A stretch of DNA of 64,000 nucleotides from the NCBI GenBank assembly GCA_021399445.1, contig JAJTUQ010000003.1, positions 1,054,001-1,118,000 of the forward strand, written 5' to 3'. Position numbers and translations under genes: made by a program. The notes under the pieces are model-generated. The model saw only the letters and a list, made by a program, of their open reading frames with translations, did no database searches and was not told where the DNA came from. Of the stretch, positions 59,131 through 64,000 are shown piece after piece. Within the stretch, counting starts at the first letter, position 1, and each line of letters opens with the position of its first letter. The stretch comes from Xylogone sp. PMI_703. Its lineage: Eukaryota; Ascomycota; Leotiomycetes.

Positions 59131-60058
59131 GGGTATGCTTAAATCCACTTGATCATTTTCTTATTTTCACTTCACACAGACCACTTACTACGGCTAGCCT
59201 GCGCAACATTCGCGCCATAACAGTTGGCAGTTTGGTATTGTCACATAGTTCGCATAACTTCACCCCGCGGTCGCATACAATTTTGCAGGAAGAGACCCAA
59301 TAATGCAATACAGTTCAATTATTGACTTAATCTAGCCCAGCCCGTGTGGCCTGTAGAGCGGTCTATCTACAGGCTACAGGCCCTACAGGCTACAGGCCCT
59401 ACAGGCTACAGGCTACAGGCCCTACAGGCTACAGGCCCTACAGGCTACAGGCCCTACAGGCTACAGGCCCTACAGGCTACAGGCCCTACAGGCTACAGGC
59501 CCTACAGGCTACAGGCCCTACAGGCTACAGGCCCTACAGGCTACAGGCCCTACAGGCTACAGGCCCTACAGGCTACAGGCCCTACAGGCTACAGGCCCTA
59601 CAGGCTACAGGCCCTACAGGCTACAGGCCCTACAGGCTACAGGCCCTACAGTGGCTTCGCTTACAGGGCTTTAGGCCTGTAAGCGTGCTAAAGGAGCCAA
59701 CGACCGTAGGGCGTTGGCGATACTGTGCAGCCCATACTGTACTGTGCAGCCCATACCATAGGCCTAAGGCCCTATAAGCTAAAGCTTTATAACGCCTAAG
59801 TACCTTAGGCCAACGAGTTTTAGGTACTTTAGCCGTCAATTACCTTTATATTTTCAGCTAATTATACTTAAGTAAATTGATAAACAATCTGGTTATAATA
59901 AGACGACTGGATATATAGAAAATAGTTAAATATGTAAAGATTTGGTAATAGTACCAAACTGTCAACTGTTATAGCGCGAATGTTGTATAGGTTAGCCGTA
60001 GTAAGTGGTCTGTGTGAAGTGAAAATAAGAAAATGATCAAGTGGATTTAAGCATACCC
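59131..60058. mobile_element. hAT-like MITE, copy 2 (928 bp) carrying a minisatellite
   Basis: About 115-bp terminal inverted repeats begin GGGTATGCTTAAATCC; the first 65 or so bases are identical in both arms. A perfect 8-bp target duplication TAAAATTA flanks it (59123-59130, 60059-60066). The interior holds the 16-bp minisatellite, then a segment (about 59634-59742) closely matching the reverse complement of 8309-8420 in copy 1. Long identical arms and an intact duplication suggest a recent insertion. It has no transposase; the frames across the minisatellite are artefacts of its periodicity. Confidence 0.85.
59367..59651. repeat. 16-bp minisatellite, about 17 copies
   Basis: Head-to-tail copies of CTACAGGCTACAGGCC fill 285 bases with almost no variation. 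One unit near 59400 is extended by 8 bases (an extra CTACAGG half-unit), showing that the unit itself contains an 8-bp sub-repeat. There are no spacers, so this is not a CRISPR array. Confidence 0.95.
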
Positions 60059-60066
60059 TAAAATTA

Positions 60067-60427
60067 AGGATTACTTAAATGCACTCAGCGTTTACCTATT
60101 TGCACCCAAAATCGCCGACATTGGTTGTTGCACAGACCACTTTCCCTCATCAAAACTTTGAATCAAGACTTCAGATATTACGGATGTCGGATTATACAAT
60201 ACAATTAAACCGATTTAAGAGAGTATTAGTCTAGTAATTATCCAAAGTCGTGAATTGTACGTCAAGTCTTATACAGCCCATACAGTACGGTATAGGCTAT
60301 TAGAGGCTGTAGATCGCCGTAATCATAGAATGTTTAGTGCATTTCGTTGGTAAATAGGCTGCGCAATAGCCGATGTCGGCGATTTTGGATGCAAATAGGT
60401 AAACGCTGGGTGTATTTAAGTATTCCC
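60067..60427. mobile_element. hAT-like MITE, copy 3 (361 bp)
   Basis: About 70-bp inverted repeats share GTTTACCTATTTGCA and AAATCGCCGACAT. The outermost bases differ between arms (AGGATTACTT versus GGGAATACTT). The same 8-mer TAAAATTA lies at both borders (60059-60066, 60428-60435). The TIRs resemble those of copy 1 (ACTTAAATGNAC, GTTTACCTA) more than those of copy 2. The centre (about 60272-60320) keeps CAGCCCATACAGTAC, a piece of the interior shared by copies 1 and 2. Confidence 0.75.
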
Positions 60428-60435
60428 TAAAATTA

Positions 60436-61182
60436 GCATCGTAAATTTCGGCGTGGTACCATTTCGATGTCACCCATACTTATATATTCTCAGTAGTATC
60501 ATATTATACATAACACTTTATAACAAGAAATAGAAACGGAGTTTATAATATGAGGATTAACTGTCTTTGCGACAAATCCCCATGTCCACTCTTGAACATA
60601 TTAAGTATAGCACATTTACCAGAAACATAGTTCATTACGGATTCTTCGTACAATCTCCACTGATATGCCTATATTTTACAAATCCTATTTGATAAATGAT
60701 GTTGTTATGTAGCTCGATTTAATTGAGAAAGCAAAATTTGCATTTTCTGTCTCCCCCTTATATATATATTGAATCATACCGAAGAATAAAGGATAAAGAC
60801 ATGAATTAAAAGAGAGGGGGCGAGGGACGGGAATCTTTAGATCATTAATCGAAGTATCACTACAACATTTCCTCTGTGGTAGTTCGATTTGGGCGGCGGA
60901 AATTTGGGTGTCTCGAGTGCATGGGATGATCTAGGAAGGTTAGATCAACAAAGGAGTAGTGAGGTTTGACCTTGGTATCTGATGTCTCATAGTATAAGTG
61001 CATGTGGTACTTTTTTGCGTATAGGGCTCGCTGAATATCGTCTACGATGAAACATGACCATCCGTTATTGCTAGAACATTATGGTGATAAGCCATATAGT
61101 ATCTACTACTCCATACACGAACATCTGCAGTTTTTCAAGTCATCTCTGGCTTTCTGTAAGGTACAGTAATTTCGCCACGTGG
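60436..61182. other. Intergenic, 3' side of the NmrA-like gene
   Basis: AT-rich DNA with no supported frame; the 3' flank of the leftward reductase lies at the right end. Confidence 0.5.
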
Positions 61183-62100
61183 CTAAACTTTCTGTACAAC
61201 CTGCTTCACAATTCTGTCAAGGTCCTCCTCCTCCAAACCCAGTGACTCCATATCTTTGATTGCTTTTGACTGATAATCGCCGCCAAACCCCTCACGAGTA
61301 TTCATGTCGTAAAATTCCTCAATCATAGCTGTGATACTCCCTTTTGCAGCCTCCTCTCTCGCAATTTTGATGTCGTCGTCATAACTTACACGCTTGATAT
61401 CCCAGTCACTCTCGCTGGTTCCTGTAGCACGAATGACGCTGCTCAACAACTCACGCATCGAAATGTAAGCGGAACTGAGGAAAACAGGCTTGTTCTTGTA
61501 TCTAGAAAGTTCCGTATCTGGCAAGCTCAGTAGCGTTGCTACCCCCTTAGCCGTCTGTTTTATAGTGGTAGTATTGAACTTTGAGATACCGCCATCAACA
61601 AGCTTGGCCTCTCTCCCCTTGATGTCGATACTCCATGAGCCGTTTTCAAGAGACCAGTCCAAGTACGGGTTGCAAACAACACTAATCCAGCTTAATCCCA
61701 ACTCCTCTGCCAGATCGCGATACTTCTTCTTGCTGGCGATGATGGGGCTCTCCTTTACCAGCGGCGCATATGGATCTGGGCCAAACTCACTCGGCACAAG
61801 CCAGCGAACGCCAGCTTCAGCAGCGGCTTTGATCAGGGGTATTTGCACGTCCCTGCCTAGTCTGCCGATCGCAAGAATCAGAAAGTCATGGCCCCCGAGG
61901 GCAGAGACTAGAAAAGACTGATCAGTGTAGTTGCCCTTCTTAACTTGCACCCCTGAAGGAAAAGATACATCTGAACTAGCACGAGAGAGAACGGTTATAG
62001 TGTGAATTCCCGCCTCGAGCAGCGCGGCGAGTGTAGGTCCGCCAATTGTGCCGCTGCCACCAGCAATGGCGATCTTGCGACCTTGCTTGCGAGTAGTCAT
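61183..62100 (-). CDS. NmrA-like / isoflavone-reductase-type NAD(P)-binding protein
   Basis: Single exon, 305 residues. The N-terminus KIAIAGGSGTIGGPTLAALL is the GxxGxxG Rossmann loop of atypical SDRs, followed by TVLSRASSD, where the Arg favours NADPH. VRWLVPSEFGPDPYAP and IIASKKKYRDLAEELGLSWI give the isoflavone-reductase-like Lys (in SKKKYR) and the substrate lobe. Members are either reductases of aromatic compounds or redox-sensing regulators; the intact dinucleotide loop and Lys favour an enzyme. It lies beyond the MITEs from the P450-exporter set and may mark its edge. Confidence 0.9.
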   Translation of the reverse strand: MTTRKQGRKIAIAGGSGTIGGPTLAALLEAGIHTITVLSRASSDVSFPSGVQVKKGNYTDQSFLVSALGGHDFLILAIGRLGRDVQIPLIKAAAEAGVRWLVPSEFGPDPYAPLVKESPIIASKKKYRDLAEELGLSWISVVCNPYLDWSLENGSWSIDIKGREAKLVDGGISKFNTTTIKQTAKGVATLLSLPDTELSRYKNKPVFLSSAYISMRELLSSVIRATGTSESDWDIKRVSYDDDIKIAREEAAKGSITAMIEEFYDMNTREGFGGDYQSKAIKDMESLGLEEEDLDRIVKQVVQKV

Positions 62101-62979
62101 AATGCGTGATCCGTCTTTTTGTAAATCTTTTTGCTAGCTATTGGCTAGACCCCACGGAAACCAGACAAGTACTGGGTGTTTGGGAGTTGTGCTTCAGTGC
62201 TTCGACGGAAATATAGAATTTACCTTATATACATACTTTCAACTATCCCTTACGGATGGTGAATCATCACAAATTTATAAATCGGAGCTCCATCGGGCGT
62301 GGTCACTATCTTAGTCGGATACGGCACAAGACGATACTCCTACAATTTCAAACATCGCCCGCCCACATGTGACATATGGTAGTTGAGGACTTAATCTCCG
62401 CCATTGAGGGTTCAGATTAATAATTCTTCTTCAGTAATATTATAACGTGCAAAGTCCGGAGCGAAAGGTATCCGACGGCCGTCGGTCGGAGTCTTTCAGG
62501 GCGACTAATATTATAAAAGATAATACTTAAAGCATATCATGAAGTTAAGTCATACTACACTTCTATATTGTATTTTTAGTTTTTCTATTTTATTTGTCTT
62601 ATATTATTTATTTTCTTTCAAAATAATATACAGATTATAAGCTTTAAAATTATTAGGGAATAAATATGTTTAACTTCTAAGTTAGTGTCATGACCTAAGG
62701 TTGACAGCCGAAATCTACCAGTAAAATTGTACTTCCATGAGCTGGCACAAACTTCATAACAGTAAAACAGAAGACGGCAGTAACGACACTACTAACAACG
62801 GTCATGACTAGTAGTAATCTACAGGCAAGAAATGACCGGAAAGAAAGTGCTAGAAGAATATTACCAGTAGAATTCTATTACTAAGTTCTTGTTACTAGGT
62901 TACGGCCAGCAAGATCCTCTCAGGCAGTTAGGTCACGTGATAGACCGTAAGACTTTGAAGGTCCAAGGGTCCATAGGAA
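62101..62979. promoter_or_regulatory. NmrA-like gene promoter and AT-rich DNA
   Basis: Contains the 14-bp palindrome CCGACGGCCGTCGG (62472-62485), about 370 bases before the gene start, and a very AT-rich segment (about 62540-62680). No gene is supported. Confidence 0.45.
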
Positions 62980-63234
62980 ACTTTTAAACACTTAATCAAC
63001 AATTTTATTGTATAATTTCATACTAATAGATTTAAGAGGTTTTAAGCCTTTAAGTAATGTAAGACTTTAGTTATAGTCTTTAGCGTAACAGGAGTTAAAA
63101 ATAAGTTATATACATTTTAACCTTATAATAACCTTCAAATCATACTTTAATTATACTATTTTAAAGCTTAAAACCTCTTAAATCCAGTACTATTAAAATT
63201 ATACAGAAATATTGTTGATTAAGTGTTCAAAAGT
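62980..63234. mobile_element. AT-rich MITE-like inverted repeat (255 bp)
   Basis: The two ends are about 70-bp inverted repeats: ACTTTTAAACACTTAATCAA on the left matches the reverse complement of the right end at about nine in ten positions, followed by GATTTAAGAGGTTTTAAG in both arms. GGAA lies outside each end, too short to prove a target duplication. There is no coding capacity. It is unrelated in sequence to the other elements here. Confidence 0.6.
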
Positions 63235-63537
63235 GGAAGATAGACATGATATTGGTGTATGGGGCAGGCCCATTGGCTAATGGGCCGATTGGCGTATGGG
63301 GCAGAACATATACAGATGGCCTTTGTTGTTGATCCCTTCTACCTCGAACGCTGCACGTTAGCGCCCTCATTTGATTCGAACCTTGACCAAAAAGCCGTTT
63401 GCTAAATAAATTCATATGCACACCCGCCCAGAGTTCCTGTGCCATAACCTCAGTTTCGTGTGGTACTGTTCGAAACGGTCAGCCTCATCATTCCCACTTG
63501 ACCGCCATCATCGTCTTCATTCTCTTCCTCTGCCGAA
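63235..63537. promoter_or_regulatory. Promoter of the isochorismatase-like gene
   Basis: Contains short tandem motifs (GGCCCATTGGCTAATGGGCC, palindromic, near 63266) and a CT-rich run just before the start codon. No separate gene. Confidence 0.4.
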
Positions 63538-64000
63538 ATGGTATCCAAAAAATTCAAAGTAATCGGCGGTACAAAGAATTTCTGGACCTGGTCGAAGGAT
63601 GGCGGTTTCGATCTCACCCACCCCCTCAAGCCAACCTCTCCACCTGTGTACCCCCGGATCCCACTAGCAACGAGAAAGGGCCCCATTACGATCGATCCTC
63701 ATAAAACAGCTCTGGTGATAGTGGACATGCAAAACTACTTCTTATCCCCTCTTCTAGGCCGGCCTTTCAATAGTGTGGGCTTGAAGGCTGTCGACGAGCT
63801 TCTCAAACACGCCATTCCAGCTTGTCGGAAAGCCGAAATCCCGATTGTTTGGCTGGGTTGGGGCTTGACCGAGAAGGATATCGACGAGATGCCGCCAAGC
63901 ATAGCCCGAGGATACCAGTTCGGCCTTGATACAAATTTTGAGGACGGAATAGCCAGAGACCTAGGGGCGCTGGGTGAGGATATGGGTCAACTAAAGCTCG
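63538..64000 (+). CDS. Isochorismatase-like cysteine hydrolase, 5' part only (runs off the right edge)
   Basis: Open from ATG 63538 to the window end, 154 codons. After a 60-residue lead comes HKTALVIVDMQNYFLSPLLG: the Asp of VDMQN is the first catalytic-triad residue of the isochorismatase-like fold. Next are helix KAVDELLKHAIPACRKAEIP and strand IVWLGWGL. The Lys and Cys of the triad would lie beyond the window. Members hydrolyse C-N or C-O bonds in small molecules (isochorismate, nicotinamide, N-carbamoyl compounds); the substrate cannot be told from this part. No signal peptide is present. Confidence 0.85.
   Translation, partial: MVSKKFKVIGGTKNFWTWSKDGGFDLTHPLKPTSPPVYPRIPLATRKGPITIDPHKTALVIVDMQNYFLSPLLGRPFNSVGLKAVDELLKHAIPACRKAEIPIVWLGWGLTEKDIDEMPPSIARGYQFGLDTNFEDGIARDLGALGEDMGQLKL

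Noticed and set aside
59367..59651. CRISPR-like array
   Set aside because: The repeats are head-to-tail with no unique spacers, and the genome is fungal.
59344..59777. Two long open frames of repeating TGPTGYRPYRLQAL-type peptides
   Set aside because: They arise because a 16-bp unit has no stop in those frames; both lie inside a MITE and have no promoter, domain or start context.

Overview
The window is nuclear DNA of a filamentous ascomycete (Pezizomycotina; Eurotiales-like content, not placed further). Genes are split by many short introns of 40-110 nt with GTAAGT-type donors and TAG/CAG acceptors. Families present are typical of moulds: three Zn2Cys6 regulators, WSC domains, sedolisin, an M35-like protease, MFS transporters, P450, SDR and NmrA-like proteins. 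There are no bacterial operons, CRISPR arrays or insertion sequences, and I saw no tRNA or rRNA gene. Exon models below were built by hand from reading-frame phase and splice signals.

Layout. 0-3.5 kb: the 5' part of a HAD hydrolase runs off the left edge, then a gene-poor stretch. 3.5-7.7 kb: an 11-exon secreted protein fusing a Cys-rich module, two WSC domains and a subtilisin domain. 8.1-8.6 kb: a MITE. 9-13.3 kb: a sugar transporter and a SAM methyltransferase. 13.7-19.5 kb: a gene-poor zone with a decayed gamma-glutamylcyclotransferase-like gene, an 80-residue secreted Cys-rich protein and other relics. 19.5-28.6 kb: an F-box protein, a divergent pair of secreted proteins (M35-like metalloprotease and Pro/Thr-rich protein), and a sedolisin. 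28.6-36.4 kb: sparse, with a weak orphan gene, a one-TM protein, a second MITE type and a type-I membrane protein. 37.5-46.2 kb: a Zn2Cys6 regulator, a JmjC protein and an atypical hexokinase divergent from a second Zn2Cys6 regulator. 47.8-64 kb: P450, Asp/Glu racemase family protein, third Zn2Cys6 regulator, SDR, DHA1 exporter, an array of two MITEs holding a 16-bp minisatellite, an NmrA-like reductase and the start of an isochorismatase-like hydrolase.

How the genes may work together. Three secreted peptidases of unrelated clans (subtilisin, M35-like, sedolisin) plus small secreted proteins within 28 kb suggest a secretome-rich accessory region. From 47.8 to 62 kb the enzyme, regulator and exporter mix resembles a small specialised-metabolism cluster without a PKS, NRPS or terpene synthase. 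An 8-bp GC palindrome found only upstream of its regulator and its SDR gene hints at co-regulation. These functional links are inference.

The most notable non-genic structure is a hAT-like family of non-autonomous elements. Three copies carry 8-bp target duplications, and one of them has amplified an internal 16-bp unit to about 17 copies.
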